Of a stretch of DNA of 64,000 nt, positions 51,150-60,177 are shown piece after piece (within the stretch, counting starts at the first letter, position 1; the number at the start of each line of letters is the position of its first letter). Source of the stretch: CANLBN01 sp050633525 (GTDB taxonomy: Bacteria > Pseudomonadota > Gammaproteobacteria > Pseudomonadales > Cellvibrionaceae); contig JBOEGR010000014.1 of NCBI GenBank assembly GCA_050633525.1, positions 21,294-85,293 of the forward strand. Reading direction: 5' to 3'. The position numbers were made by a program, and so were the translations under genes. The notes under the pieces were generated by a model. That model was not told where the DNA came from. It saw only the letters and a list, made by a program, of their open reading frames with translations, and ran no database searches.

Positions 51150-51992
51150 TTATCTACCAATAATCCCTTTCACTGTGCTAAGCAGGTCAGCGGGTAATAC
51201 AAATGTTTTGGTATTACTAGACTGAGCTAATTCTTCCATAGCAGTAATATATTTTTCACCCAATAAATAGCTAACAGGTAGTTCGCCATCAATGGCTTCA
51301 GCAACCAAGTTAATTGAACGCTTACTGGCATTGGCTAGTACAATTTGAGCTTCAGCGTCTCTTCTCGAGGCTTCTAAACGGCCATCCGCTTCTAATATTG
51401 CTGCCTGCTTTTCGCCTTCGGCTTTTGTTACTGCCGCGCGACGCTGGCGTTCAGCTGCTGCTTGTTCTTCCATCGCTTCTTGCATGGTAGAAGAAGGGTT
51501 AATGTCTTGAATTTCTACTGTTTTAAGCACGATACCCCAATCGGCAATATCGTCAGAGATAGCCGCTTTGAGTTTTGCTTTAATCTGATCACGAGAAGAC
51601 AAAGCAGCATCCAGAGTCATTTCACCGACAATGGAGCGTAGAGCCGTTTGCACTAAGTTACGAATGGCAAGGATGTAATCTTCAACACCGTAGACGGCTT
51701 TTTCGGGTTGAACAATATTAATATAGGCAACGGCATTCGCTATGATAACGGCGTTATCTTGAGTGATGACTTCCTGTGAGGGGATGTCTAGCACGATATC
51801 TTTAGTGGTGATTTGATAAGGTACAGAGTCGATATAAGGTACGATGATATTAAGGCCAGGGTTTAAAGTACGGTTATACTTTCCTAAGCGTTGGCAAATA
51901 TGCTTGTATCCTTGAGGAACAATTCTCACACCTTTCAAGAGTGTGATAATGATTAAAACAACAAAAAATGCTGCAATATAAAGAGATTCCAT
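51150..51992 (-). CDS. SPFH/stomatin-family membrane protease-associated protein
   Basis: A 280-residue SPFH protein. One N-terminal membrane helix (YIAAFFVVLIIITLLKGV) is followed by RIVPQGYKHICQRLGKYNRTLNPGLNIIVPYIDSV, the SPFH hallmark, and a long helical AEGEKQAAILEADGRLEASRRDAEAQ coiled-coil region near 190-225. These proteins form membrane rings and organise lipid microdomains. It is the partner of the NfeD gene 79 bases upstream, a pairing conserved across bacteria. Confidence 0.93.
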   Translation of the reverse strand: MESLYIAAFFVVLIIITLLKGVRIVPQGYKHICQRLGKYNRTLNPGLNIIVPYIDSVPYQITTKDIVLDIPSQEVITQDNAVIIANAVAYINIVQPEKAVYGVEDYILAIRNLVQTALRSIVGEMTLDAALSSRDQIKAKLKAAISDDIADWGIVLKTVEIQDINPSSTMQEAMEEQAAAERQRRAAVTKAEGEKQAAILEADGRLEASRRDAEAQIVLANASKRSINLVAEAIDGELPVSYLLGEKYITAMEELAQSSNTKTFVLPADLLSTVKGIIGR

Positions 51993-52071
51993 GTTTATTA
52001 CCTTTTTAGGTCTGCATCGTTAAAGCAGGTTAATTAAAACCCGTGTGTTAAAAACTGTGTATTAAAAACTA

Positions 52072-52533
52072 TCATTGTAATTTTACAATCAGGCTGTTGC
52101 CCGAAATATCGGCTACTTGAACCTTATCGCCATTTTGCAGTTTGCCAGAATAAATAAACTCCCATTCATCATTGCCCACAATGGGCGCAGGGAATTTGAG
52201 TTTTCCTCTACCTTGCTGTTCGCTATAGGTCGTGACCATGCCAATTTGACCGATAATGGCTTCACGGGAGAGGCCGGCTAATGTTCTATTTGCCATTTTG
52301 GGTGAAATAAACTTATGCCAGAGCAGTAGAAATGCGGTCGATAAAACGGCCCAAAGTACCAGTTCTGTACTAATGCCCAAGGCAATGAAGAGAGAGAGTA
52401 AACCGACAATGATAGCTGCTAGCCCAAGCCACAACATGACAAACACCGGTGCAAATAACTCAATAGTGATCAGTGCAAGGCCAAAGACAATCCAGTGCCA
52501 GTAAATTACGTTAACATCTAGCCATTCAATCAT
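52072..52533 (-). CDS. NfeD-family membrane protein
   Basis: A 153-residue short NfeD protein. Two or three hydrophobic helices (HWIVFGLALITIELFAPVFVMLWLGLAAIIVGLL, then LVLWAVLSTAFLLLWH) are followed by a C-terminal OB-fold (IIGQIGMVTTYSEQQGRGKLKFPAPIVGNDEWEF). Short NfeD proteins partner with SPFH proteins, and one is encoded just downstream. No peptidase domain is present, which is normal for the short form. Confidence 0.9.
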   Translation of the reverse strand: MIEWLDVNVIYWHWIVFGLALITIELFAPVFVMLWLGLAAIIVGLLSLFIALGISTELVLWAVLSTAFLLLWHKFISPKMANRTLAGLSREAIIGQIGMVTTYSEQQGRGKLKFPAPIVGNDEWEFIYSGKLQNGDKVQVADISGNSLIVKLQ

Positions 52534-52606
52534 AAAAATCCTATTCGCTTATTATTACTTTTTTAAAGTCTTGATTGTAACAAAGTTAGCTAGGTCTGTC
52601 TTAAGG

Positions 52607-54223
52607 CTAATTCAGTGCCCACAGCACTAGCGTGGCTACCCCTAAACCCAGAGTCAGTGGAGAGAATAGGTCCATATTGGTTTTTAGCATAGGCCAAGCG
52701 CTGAATACGGTCGCAGCCCCTAGTGCAAGTACAGATAATTTGGACCATCTAGAATGGCGGCTCTGTTTGTGCTCATTGCGTGCTTTTATTACATTGTTCA
52801 GTTCGGGCGCTAATTTGCCAAACTCTTGCAGGGTGTCTAAGTTGTTATAAATTTTCATGGGCAAATCGGGGAATTTCTCTAACCACTCTGGCCCGTAGCG
52901 CTTTAGTTCTTGGAGCAATGTTTTAGGGTGAAAGCGATTGCGTAACCAGCGTTCTAGATAAGGGTGGGCCGTTTTCCACAAGTCTAATTCTGGGTATAAC
53001 TGCCTGCCTAAACCTTCAATGTTTAACAGTGTTTTTTGTAGTAGTACGAGTTGCGGTTGTACTTCCATATTAAAGCGGCGAGCGGTATTAAATAAATTGA
53101 TCAATACTTTACCAAAAGAAATCTCAGCCAATGGTTTTTCAAAAATAGGTTCGCATACTGTCCTAACAGCTGCTTCAAATTCACCTATTTTGGTGTCCTC
53201 AGGTACCCAGCCGCTTTGCACGTGCAGTTCGGCCACTTGGCGATAATCGCGTCTAAACATAGCGAGCAAGTTGCGTGCTAGATAATATTGGTCTTCCCTT
53301 GCGAGTGAGCCTGCAATAGCAAAGTCGACAGCGATAAAGCTAGGTTGTTTGGGGTTTTTAGCGCTGACAAAAATATTACCGGGGTGCATGTCGGCGTGGA
53401 AAAAATTGAATTCAAATACTTGCTTAAAAAATATTTCAACGGCACGTTCGGATAATTCTTTCATATCCGTTCCTTGGGCGTGCAAGGTGGGAATGTCTGA
53501 TATTTGTATACCGTAAATACGTTCCATCACCATCACGTTTTTAGCGCAAAAATCCCAGTAAACCTCGGGTATATATAAGAGTTCCGAACCTAGAAAATGA
53601 CGACGCATTTGCGAAGCATTGGCCGCTTCTCGTTGGAGGTCTAATTCGTCAAAAATAGTGTTGCGATAATCTTCGACAACCGCAACGGGTTTCATGCGCG
53701 GGCCATCAGGCAGCCATTTCTCTAATTTTTTGGCTATCCAAAGTAGGAGTTTGGTATCTTTCGTAATAATCTTGTCAATGCCGGGCCGGATGACTTTAAC
53801 AACGACTTCTTTTCCATCTTGTAAAGTGGCGGCATGTACCTGAGCCACAGAAGCAGAGGCGAGCGGAGTGTCTTCAAAGGTGGCGAATAAGGTAGCGATA
53901 GAATCGTCTAATTCATCGGTGACAATATTGCGAAAGGTATTGGTGTCAAAAGGCGGTACATTATCTTGTAGCTGGTTTAACTCTTGAACGATATCATGAG
54001 GCACTAAATCGGGCCGGGTGGATAAGAGTTGGCCAAACTTAACAAAAATAGGTCCGAGTTTTTCACAGCTTAGGCGTAATTGTTCGCCTCTATTATTGAA
54101 GCGATCAGGGAATACAGAGAAGAAAATTTGCAGAAACCACGGTAAGCGATTGGGTAAGAGCTTGTCTAAGCGGTAGCGACAGCAGGTAAAAAAGATCACC
54201 CAAGCACGAAAAAAAATACTCAC
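52607..54223 (-). CDS. ubiB: Ubiquinone biosynthesis kinase-like protein UbiB
   Basis: A 538-residue ABC1/UADHL-family protein needed for ubiquinone synthesis. It has the KxGQ motif (FVKFGQLLSTRPDLVP), the Ala-rich nucleotide loop (LASASVAQVHAA), ELDLQREAANA with the family ExD, and HADMHPGNIFV as the catalytic region. Two C-terminal hydrophobic helices anchor it to the membrane (about 490-538). It is the last of three genes, with ubiE and ubiJ upstream, and overlaps ubiJ by 4 bases. Confidence 0.96.
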   Translation of the reverse strand: MSIFFRAWVIFFTCCRYRLDKLLPNRLPWFLQIFFSVFPDRFNNRGEQLRLSCEKLGPIFVKFGQLLSTRPDLVPHDIVQELNQLQDNVPPFDTNTFRNIVTDELDDSIATLFATFEDTPLASASVAQVHAATLQDGKEVVVKVIRPGIDKIITKDTKLLLWIAKKLEKWLPDGPRMKPVAVVEDYRNTIFDELDLQREAANASQMRRHFLGSELLYIPEVYWDFCAKNVMVMERIYGIQISDIPTLHAQGTDMKELSERAVEIFFKQVFEFNFFHADMHPGNIFVSAKNPKQPSFIAVDFAIAGSLAREDQYYLARNLLAMFRRDYRQVAELHVQSGWVPEDTKIGEFEAAVRTVCEPIFEKPLAEISFGKVLINLFNTARRFNMEVQPQLVLLQKTLLNIEGLGRQLYPELDLWKTAHPYLERWLRNRFHPKTLLQELKRYGPEWLEKFPDLPMKIYNNLDTLQEFGKLAPELNNVIKARNEHKQSRHSRWSKLSVLALGAATVFSAWPMLKTNMDLFSPLTLGLGVATLVLWALN

Positions 54224-54882
54224 TCAGTGTTTTCCTTTTTAGTTTTTTTTAATTTAAGCGCACTCACTTTTTGTTGTAGTACGCTGAGTCGGGCGCTGAT
54301 TCTGTCAGTATCAAGAGTGGTGCTATTGACTGCCTCATAAAAGTGATCTAATTCGCTTTTACTCGGGATCAATTTTACTTCTTCTGGCAGATATTCTTTT
54401 AACAAACGAAATTGCTCTTCTTTTTGTGTGCTTGCCCATGCGGCACCTTTGCGTAGGTTTTGGGCGAACAAAGGGCCGGCAATATCACCCAGCACACCGC
54501 TAATCGCATCTTCCCAATCGATATCCAGTTGGTCGAGCAGTTGTTGCCACTCTTGTAATAAGCCAACACTACCGCTTAGTTCAACTCCGCTATTGGCTAG
54601 AGTGGTTGGCTTTTTTAATAGAGAAAATAAGGCAAGGGGAGAGCCAGTGAGTTGGGTTGTGATAGGTGCTTCACAATGAGTCATCAAGCGAATGCCGTCC
54701 TCACTACCGTGGCAATACAGTGTAAAGCGAGGTGAGTCTGATTCTATCGCAAGAATATCTGTGAGCGTCGCGAGCTTTTGTTGGCTGGCAGGGTCGTAAC
54801 GCAAAGCGGTATTGACGACTGATTCTAGTGCGCCAGTAATGAGACTTAAAACACTTGGGTCCATATTCGTTAAGCCTAGCAA
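54220..54882 (-). CDS. ubiJ: Ubiquinone biosynthesis accessory factor UbiJ (SCP2 domain)
   Basis: A 220-residue accessory factor of the ubiquinone-synthesis complex. Family traits are the SCP2-like lipid-binding region (LESVVNTALRYDP near 20-32 and GSPLALFSLLKKP near 80-92) and a helical C-terminal end (STTLDTDRISARLSVLQQKVSALK) that forms a coiled coil. It sits between ubiE and ubiB, the order seen in E. coli. Its ATG lies 3 bases after the ubiE stop. Confidence 0.9.
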   Translation of the reverse strand: MLGLTNMDPSVLSLITGALESVVNTALRYDPASQQKLATLTDILAIESDSPRFTLYCHGSEDGIRLMTHCEAPITTQLTGSPLALFSLLKKPTTLANSGVELSGSVGLLQEWQQLLDQLDIDWEDAISGVLGDIAGPLFAQNLRKGAAWASTQKEEQFRLLKEYLPEEVKLIPSKSELDHFYEAVNSTTLDTDRISARLSVLQQKVSALKLKKTKKENTE

Positions 54883-54885
54883 GCC

Positions 54886-55680
54886 CTAAGGCTTTATACC
54901 TTTGTGTAAAGCAACCACACCGCCCGTCATATTGTAGTACTCAGTATTGGCAAAGCCTGCTTCGTTCATCATTGATTTTAAGGTGTCTTGATCTGGGTGC
55001 ATACGAATCGATTCTGCTAAGTAACGATAGCTATCGGCATCGTTGGTAATCAGTTTTCCCATTAGTGGTAATAATCTAAATGAATACTGGTCGTAGGCTT
55101 TTTCTAATAGGCTGTTTTGCGGTTTCGAAAACTCTAATACCAGCAGGCGACCGCCGGGCTTTAATACGCGTAAAATTGAGCGAAGCGCAAGGTCTTTATC
55201 TGTTACGTTGCGTAAACCAAAAGCAATTGTCACGCAATCAAAAGTGTCGTCGGCAAAGGGTAGGTATTGAGCATCTAGTTGGGCGTATTGAATATTATTA
55301 TTGACGCCTCGGTCGATTAAGCGATCACGACCCACATTGAGCATAGAGGAGTTAATATCGGATAAAATAACTTGCCCGCTATCGCCCACTAATTTAGAAA
55401 ATTTATAGGCGAGGTCGCCCGTACCTCCGGCAATATCCAGTACCTTGTGGCCGGGTCTGACCGCAGAGACTTCGATTGTAAAGCGCTTCCAAAGCCGGTG
55501 AACGCCTCCAGACATCAAGTCATTCATTAGATCGTATTTACTGGCAACAGAATGAAAGACTCCCGCTACACGTTCGGCCTTCTCGTTAGTTGGTACTTCT
55601 TCGAAGCCAAAGTGAGTGGTCGATTCGTGGGTGTGGGTAGTGTTTGCAGACGACTCTTTCATAAGTGATGGTATACGCAT
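54886..55680 (-). CDS. ubiE: Ubiquinone/menaquinone methyltransferase UbiE
   Basis: A SAM-dependent C-methyltransferase of quinone synthesis, 265 residues from the ATG at 55680, or 259 from 55662. The long open frame to 55908 overlaps a terminator and the neighbouring protease gene and is not credible as coding. Motifs are GVFHSVASKYDLMNDLMSGGVHRLWK, DIAGGTGDLAYKF (SAM motif I), LDAQYLPFADDTFDCVTIAFGLRNV and LKPGGRLLVLEFSKP. Length then matches E. coli UbiE. Confidence 0.96.
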   Translation of the reverse strand: MRIPSLMKESSANTTHTHESTTHFGFEEVPTNEKAERVAGVFHSVASKYDLMNDLMSGGVHRLWKRFTIEVSAVRPGHKVLDIAGGTGDLAYKFSKLVGDSGQVILSDINSSMLNVGRDRLIDRGVNNNIQYAQLDAQYLPFADDTFDCVTIAFGLRNVTDKDLALRSILRVLKPGGRLLVLEFSKPQNSLLEKAYDQYSFRLLPLMGKLITNDADSYRYLAESIRMHPDQDTLKSMMNEAGFANTEYYNMTGGVVALHKGIKP

Positions 55681-55752
55681 ATGGAATGTAACGAGTATTG
55701 TAACCGCTGTAGAGTGGATTAGGTATTCAGAACGGCAGAAAACAACAAAAAA

Positions 55753-55790
55753 GCGTTTATTGAGCCGGTCTTGTAAGGGGCAATAAACGC
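55753..55790 (-). terminator. Rho-independent terminator after the S41 protease gene
   Basis: On the minus strand GCGTTTATTG pairs with CAATAAACGC across an 18-base loop, followed by TTTTTTG and more T. It lies 30 bases after the protease stop and upstream of ubiE. Confidence 0.85.
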
Positions 55791-55819
55791 TGTAGGGATT
55801 AGTTTCGCTAGTATTAGCC

Positions 55820-57112
55820 TTAGAATAAATTGGCCATGGGGTCTGGATTAAATGGCGTGCGGGCTTGCTGTTCGATATTTCTTGTCGAAATAAACTCGCA
55901 AGTGCCATTAGCTATATGGTAGAGCGCGCCAGCATACATGCGTTCAGTCGGGTCGCTAAAGTCACGAGCGGGGTCGTCCTCGGCAAAGCAGCTTGCTTCA
56001 ATCCCATCAAAGTAATCACCATTACCTACCTCGTTAACGACGCTAAAGGTAATGGGTTGTAGGACTTTGTCATCAAAATTAAAGCTCACCGAACCAACGG
56101 GTTTACCGCACGTAGTTTGCCCGATCGTAATAGCGTCGACACCAATGCCTGTCATTGCATTGATGACGAGTTCGCTTGCGGAGCATGTCCCCTCTAGTGT
56201 GAGTACGTAAACGCGATCTAAATCGAGCTGGTTGCTAAGCGTTCTAAAAGGGTAACTGCTGTTCTCATTAGTATTGCGGTCGTTCCATTCTAGGCGAGTG
56301 ACATCAGACCCATCACCATTAATACCCGCGATATAAGACGCCAATAATTGTGCCGTACTGACCCTGCCGCCACCGTTGTAGCGTAAGTCCAAAACCAGCT
56401 CATCCACGTTGCCGCTAAGTGCGGCAAAGGCAGTATTGAGCTCAGAAACGGTGGGTTCTAAAAAAGCAGACAGAGCGAGGTAACCGACATCAACGCCATT
56501 ATGTGTTTGGATGGTGGTTGTCAGTACCGTGTTAATTTGAACAATACCAATAGCTAGGGTGGTGTTAAAGAGGCTACCGTTACGATCAACATTAAACGTA
56601 ATATCATTACCTGAGCGGCTTGTGCTCAGAATAGTATCGCCTCGTTGTAAGCAGGAATCGCTACTTAACGAACCAGGGCAGGCGCGGCCCGCTGCCGACT
56701 CATCAAAGACATAAATAACCGTTTGTGTATCGTCATCGTTAACAACACGGCCATAGCCTATACCTTCGTAAGTCCCTTCTTCGAATAAATTTTGTTGCGC
56801 GACACGGTCTCCAATATAGCTAAAACGGTCGGGAGGATTCACTACTAAAGCGGCCAGAACGGCTTCGGGTGTGCCGTAATCATCGAGATTGATAGCAGGC
56901 ATTTGATCGTAATAGAGGTAGTAGTCACTCATTACATCAAAAACAAACTGCTTTTGAGCCTCAATCGATTCATCAATATTCTCGGTCTCTGGGTCATCGG
57001 GGATGCTTGTAAAAACAGCATCTGTAGAAGAGCTTGAGCCAGAGCTCCCACCACACGACACTAAGCTTAGCGCTAGCGTAAGTGGTGCTAAGAATGTGGT
57101 GAATCTTTTCAT
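55820..57112 (-). CDS. S41-family (C-terminal processing) peptidase lipoprotein
   Basis: A 430-residue exported protease. The lipobox ends LVSC, followed by a Ser/Gly linker. The middle has a PDZ-like segment (EGIGYGRVVNDDDTQTVIY and LQRGDTILSTS) and the peptidase S41 core: LVLDLRYNGGG near 245, the nucleophile Ser in TCSASELVINAM near 315 and the Lys in TTCGKPVGS near 340. It cleaves periplasmic proteins at hydrophobic C-termini, but the substrate is unknown. It is single with its own terminator. Confidence 0.92.
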   Translation of the reverse strand: MKRFTTFLAPLTLALSLVSCGGSSGSSSSTDAVFTSIPDDPETENIDESIEAQKQFVFDVMSDYYLYYDQMPAINLDDYGTPEAVLAALVVNPPDRFSYIGDRVAQQNLFEEGTYEGIGYGRVVNDDDTQTVIYVFDESAAGRACPGSLSSDSCLQRGDTILSTSRSGNDITFNVDRNGSLFNTTLAIGIVQINTVLTTTIQTHNGVDVGYLALSAFLEPTVSELNTAFAALSGNVDELVLDLRYNGGGRVSTAQLLASYIAGINGDGSDVTRLEWNDRNTNENSSYPFRTLSNQLDLDRVYVLTLEGTCSASELVINAMTGIGVDAITIGQTTCGKPVGSVSFNFDDKVLQPITFSVVNEVGNGDYFDGIEASCFAEDDPARDFSDPTERMYAGALYHIANGTCEFISTRNIEQQARTPFNPDPMANLF

Positions 57113-57148
57113 AATGCTGTCCTTGTAGTTAAATCTCTGATTAAGCTC

Positions 57149-58030
57149 TTATTGGCGGGTGATTTCTCCAAACGCTTCTCCCATCTTAACGGGAGATTGT
57201 GCCTCTAGGTTGGCTTGCCATTCAGCGCAGTCGTCACCAAATAAGACAATAGCCGTTGAACCTAGCTTAAAGCGACCCATCTCTTCTCCTTTCTCTAGCT
57301 TGATGCCTTCCTTTTCTCCCTCTTTATTGGTGTAATCCCATTGGCGTATTTGTCGCTTCAATGGTGTGACTAACCCTGCCCAGCTGGTTTCGATACTAGC
57401 GACAATCATCGCGCCGACCAAGATAACGGCCATTGGCCCTGCGGCCGTATCAAACAGGCATACTACGCGCTCGTTGCGGGCAAATAAGCGGGGTACATTA
57501 TCCGCCGTCGTTTCGTTAACAGAAAACAACTCTCCGGGAACATGAATCATCGTTTCCAGTGTGCCCGCTAAAGGCATATGCACCCTATGATAATCTTTTG
57601 GGGACAAATAGACTGTGGCAAAGCGCCCATTTTGGAAAGCTTGTGCGTGTTTAGGGTCCCCTCCAAGCAGCTCCAATAAACTGTACTCTTGGCCCTTTGC
57701 CTGAAAAATGCGGCCATGTTGAGTCTTACCTAATTGACTAATGCAGCCATCAGCGGGGCAAATAATGGTATTTGTGTCGGCAGCAATGGGGCGTTCGCCA
57801 CTAGCCAGCGAGCGTGTAAAAAAATCATTAAAATGTTGGTAAGAGCTAGGGTCTGGGTCGAGAGCGATGCTCATATCGACTTCATAGCGCTTGATAAACC
57901 ACTGAATAAACGTGTCTTTTACCCAAGGCCAGCGGCATTCCGCTAGCCATCCGGCTGCGGTGGATAGTAAACGTTGGGGGATAAGGTATTGGCAAAAAAT
58001 AAAGAGCGTCGATGTAATACTGTTTTTCAT
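57149..58030 (-). CDS. psd: Phosphatidylserine decarboxylase
   Basis: A 293-residue membrane-associated enzyme that turns phosphatidylserine into phosphatidylethanolamine. The self-cleavage motif LGST is visible in RFKLGSTAIVLFG at about residues 256-259, where Ser258 becomes the pyruvoyl group. Other family marks are FNDFFTRSLASGERPI, CPADGCISQLG, SPKDYHRVHMPLAG and NERVVCLFDT. Length is normal. It is followed, not overlapped, by the S41 gene on the same strand. Confidence 0.96.
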   Translation of the reverse strand: MKNSITSTLFIFCQYLIPQRLLSTAAGWLAECRWPWVKDTFIQWFIKRYEVDMSIALDPDPSSYQHFNDFFTRSLASGERPIAADTNTIICPADGCISQLGKTQHGRIFQAKGQEYSLLELLGGDPKHAQAFQNGRFATVYLSPKDYHRVHMPLAGTLETMIHVPGELFSVNETTADNVPRLFARNERVVCLFDTAAGPMAVILVGAMIVASIETSWAGLVTPLKRQIRQWDYTNKEGEKEGIKLEKGEEMGRFKLGSTAIVLFGDDCAEWQANLEAQSPVKMGEAFGEITRQ

Positions 58031-58121
58031 GGAATAAGAAAACCGGCCTTAGGCTAAAAAAGAGTACTATTGAGGCGTGCTATTAAGTAGTACGCAAGTA
58101 GTAAACAAGTAGTACGATGAA

Positions 58122-58145
58122 ATAGAGCCCTTAAAAGGGCTCTAT
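58122..58145. terminator. Palindromic hairpin after the HDOD gene
   Basis: ATAGAGCCCTT (58122-58132) pairs with AAGGGCTCTAT (58135-58145) with a two-base centre, followed by TTT on the minus strand. It follows the HDOD gene by 63 bases and is probably its terminator. Short AAGTAGTA repeats lie just to its left (58084-58116). Confidence 0.65.
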
Positions 58146-58207
58146 GAAAAAACGCTATTGTAGCGGAAGGCGGCCTGCTTCACATCAATTGAGGAGGGCT
58201 TAAGCCC

Positions 58208-59749
58208 TTAAATGGCACACTGTTTTAAGGCTTGGGTTAATTGCTTGCCAATATGCTTAAAGTGTTGATGTTTTTCTTTGTCCCAGTCTTTATGGTCGCA
58301 GATAACAATGGCATAGGGGCGGCCATTGTGAAATAGCGACATTAGGCCACAGGGGCGTGGCTTCCAAAGCCGTGTTAATGTAGCGGGTAGTTGTGATTTA
58401 AGGCGTGCAATTTGGAAGCGATCAACAGAAATGGAGGTGGGCTTTTTGAGTAGGGTCTTAAACATGGCGCCGCAGTCGTCCATATCAAAATGCACAGCCT
58501 GTAGCTCTTTCTGATGATTCGTGTTTTTCTGATCGAAGCCATAACTTAGAGGGATACGCAGCTGTTTGTTGCTAATTTTGAGCATAATGCAATGCTCGGC
58601 CTGAACCCCTTCACTTAGTGCCTCCATTGCCAATTGCAAACAACGATTAGACTGTTGGGAGTGATTTAACTGTTGAAGGTAATGTTCGAGAATGTGATCA
58701 TTGCCTGTCGGCTTGTCAGCGGGCAGGGCCTTGTGTAGTTGCCGGTAACGATACAGTGGCGAAAAGCGCCCCGACAAATAAACGCTACTGGCGTTGTCTT
58801 TAATCATGTGCAGCTGGCTTGCCACCTCAATCACCAGCTCATCGAAGGTTTCTTCGCTTAAACCCAAGTGGTTAGAGAGGAGCTTGCCCCAGCGTTTTAT
58901 ATGCTTGCCGTGCCAGTCCAAGTAAAGGGCAAGCACATAGTGGTTAATCAAAAAAATACCGGTTTCTGGGCTGTATAATACGTGTTTAACTGTTTTGTCC
59001 TTATTCGCCCACTTTTTTGTGTCATCGGGCGAGAGCCGCCTTACTTTTGCCCACCACGAAATATGTTGGTGAAAATCGACTGCTAAGGCTTTTAAACTCA
59101 GTTCAGGCAAAGGCAAAAAGACCTGTGTTTGGCCCAGTAATGACTCCAGTGAAAACCCCAGTGTCTTTTCACATAAGGGTTTGAGCGCTTGTTTGCGCTT
59201 ACTTGCTTGTAGCTGCCCATGTTGCATTAATTTGGGTGCAGCACTCCACATTAACCATAGCGGAGCATTGAATAATAGTGCGGGTAAAAAGAAGCGTTCA
59301 CCCCGAGTGCCGTGTTGTTCCGGTAGTAATTTAGCGGCGAGTTCGGCGGCAAAAATGCTCGCCGAATACAACTCCTGCTGCCCCGGTGCCACCGCTTTTT
59401 GTTTGGGTGCATCACGAATCACGCGTTTTATCTGCTCTGTTCCCAATAGCCCAATCAGATGAACTAGCCCTTGGATATGCCCCTCTCGTTCTTTGAGTTG
59501 TCTGTTGGCTTTTAAGTACAGCTTAAGGCACAAAATAGGCTCTTGTTGGATCAGTGTGGCTAGCGTCTCGGCGGTTGAATCCTCGTCGTTAATCTCTCGT
59601 ATAATTTGCTTCGCCAGTACTTGGTTCACTGGTATCACATGCTTGGGTAATTTGGATAACCAAATCGACAAACGGGACTGTGGGGGTGGCACCGGCTTCG
59701 TGGTCTTCACTTGGCTAGAAGGTGTTGATGTAATGGCGTCTGATCTCAT
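58208..59749 (-). CDS. HDOD-domain regulatory protein
   Basis: A 513-residue soluble protein. An HDOD-like region is recognisable near residues 35-260 (LPKHVIPVNQVLAKQIIREIND, then TLIQQEPILCLKLYLKANRQ and LIGLLGTEQIKRVI). The metal-binding His/Asp residues of true HD hydrolases are absent, as is usual. The C-terminal 150 residues look GAF-like (EHCIMLKISNKQLRIPLSYGF, then RPCGLMSLFHNGRPYAIVI). HDOD proteins relay signals in two-component and c-di-GMP pathways. It is alone on the minus strand. The first 30 residues are Thr/Pro/Ser-rich and disordered. Confidence 0.85.
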   Translation of the reverse strand: MRSDAITSTPSSQVKTTKPVPPPQSRLSIWLSKLPKHVIPVNQVLAKQIIREINDEDSTAETLATLIQQEPILCLKLYLKANRQLKEREGHIQGLVHLIGLLGTEQIKRVIRDAPKQKAVAPGQQELYSASIFAAELAAKLLPEQHGTRGERFFLPALLFNAPLWLMWSAAPKLMQHGQLQASKRKQALKPLCEKTLGFSLESLLGQTQVFLPLPELSLKALAVDFHQHISWWAKVRRLSPDDTKKWANKDKTVKHVLYSPETGIFLINHYVLALYLDWHGKHIKRWGKLLSNHLGLSEETFDELVIEVASQLHMIKDNASSVYLSGRFSPLYRYRQLHKALPADKPTGNDHILEHYLQQLNHSQQSNRCLQLAMEALSEGVQAEHCIMLKISNKQLRIPLSYGFDQKNTNHQKELQAVHFDMDDCGAMFKTLLKKPTSISVDRFQIARLKSQLPATLTRLWKPRPCGLMSLFHNGRPYAIVICDHKDWDKEKHQHFKHIGKQLTQALKQCAI

Positions 59750-59907
59750 GCATTAAATATAGATCAGAATAGCCGGTTTGGCTGTTTCAAAAGGGTTTGA
59801 ATGTGTTGAAACTGTTAAAGTATTCAATAAAGGTTATATTGAAATGACGGTAAAAAATAAATCTGCATGTTGAATTAGGTGACATAAAAGTAATAAAGGA
59901 TACTATT

Positions 59908-60153
59908 GTGACGCCCCACAGGTGTTATATGGAACTGGTTTCAGAACCTGCCCTTAGATTTGAGCGTTATAGAGAATTACTTCTTCATCATTTGCCCGCT
60001 TATGATATTCATGAGATACGGAAATGTTTGTCTGCTAATCAGGTGCTAGGAAAAAGTCATTTTAAGGCGCAAGTGGAAGCAGCCTTAGGAAGAAGTGTAG
60101 GTTACCCTCAAAGAGGGCGACCTAAGGGAGTGAGAAAAAATGGAATTGATTAA
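59908..60153 (+). pseudogene. RAYT/Y1-type transposase, 3' fragment
   Basis: An 81-residue remnant that matches only the C-terminal part of REP-associated tyrosine (Y1) transposases: TPHRCYMELV, RYRELLLHHLP, HEIRKCLSANQVLGKSHFKAQVEAALGRSVG and a closing RGRPKG. The catalytic His-hydrophobic-His and Tyr parts are missing. The frame stays open somewhat further upstream and keeps family resemblance (DTIVTPH), so a 5' deletion is likely. It matches in family the 5' remnants carried by the repeats at 46.6-49.2 kb. It is not expected to function. Confidence 0.75.
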
Positions 60154-60177
60154 AATTAAATCATTACGCCCCCTTTT

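Noticed and set aside
55681..55908. N-terminal extension of UbiE by 76 residues
   Set aside because: The extension overlaps a terminator and the end of the opposing-phase protease gene and has no ribosome site. The family length fits the shorter form.
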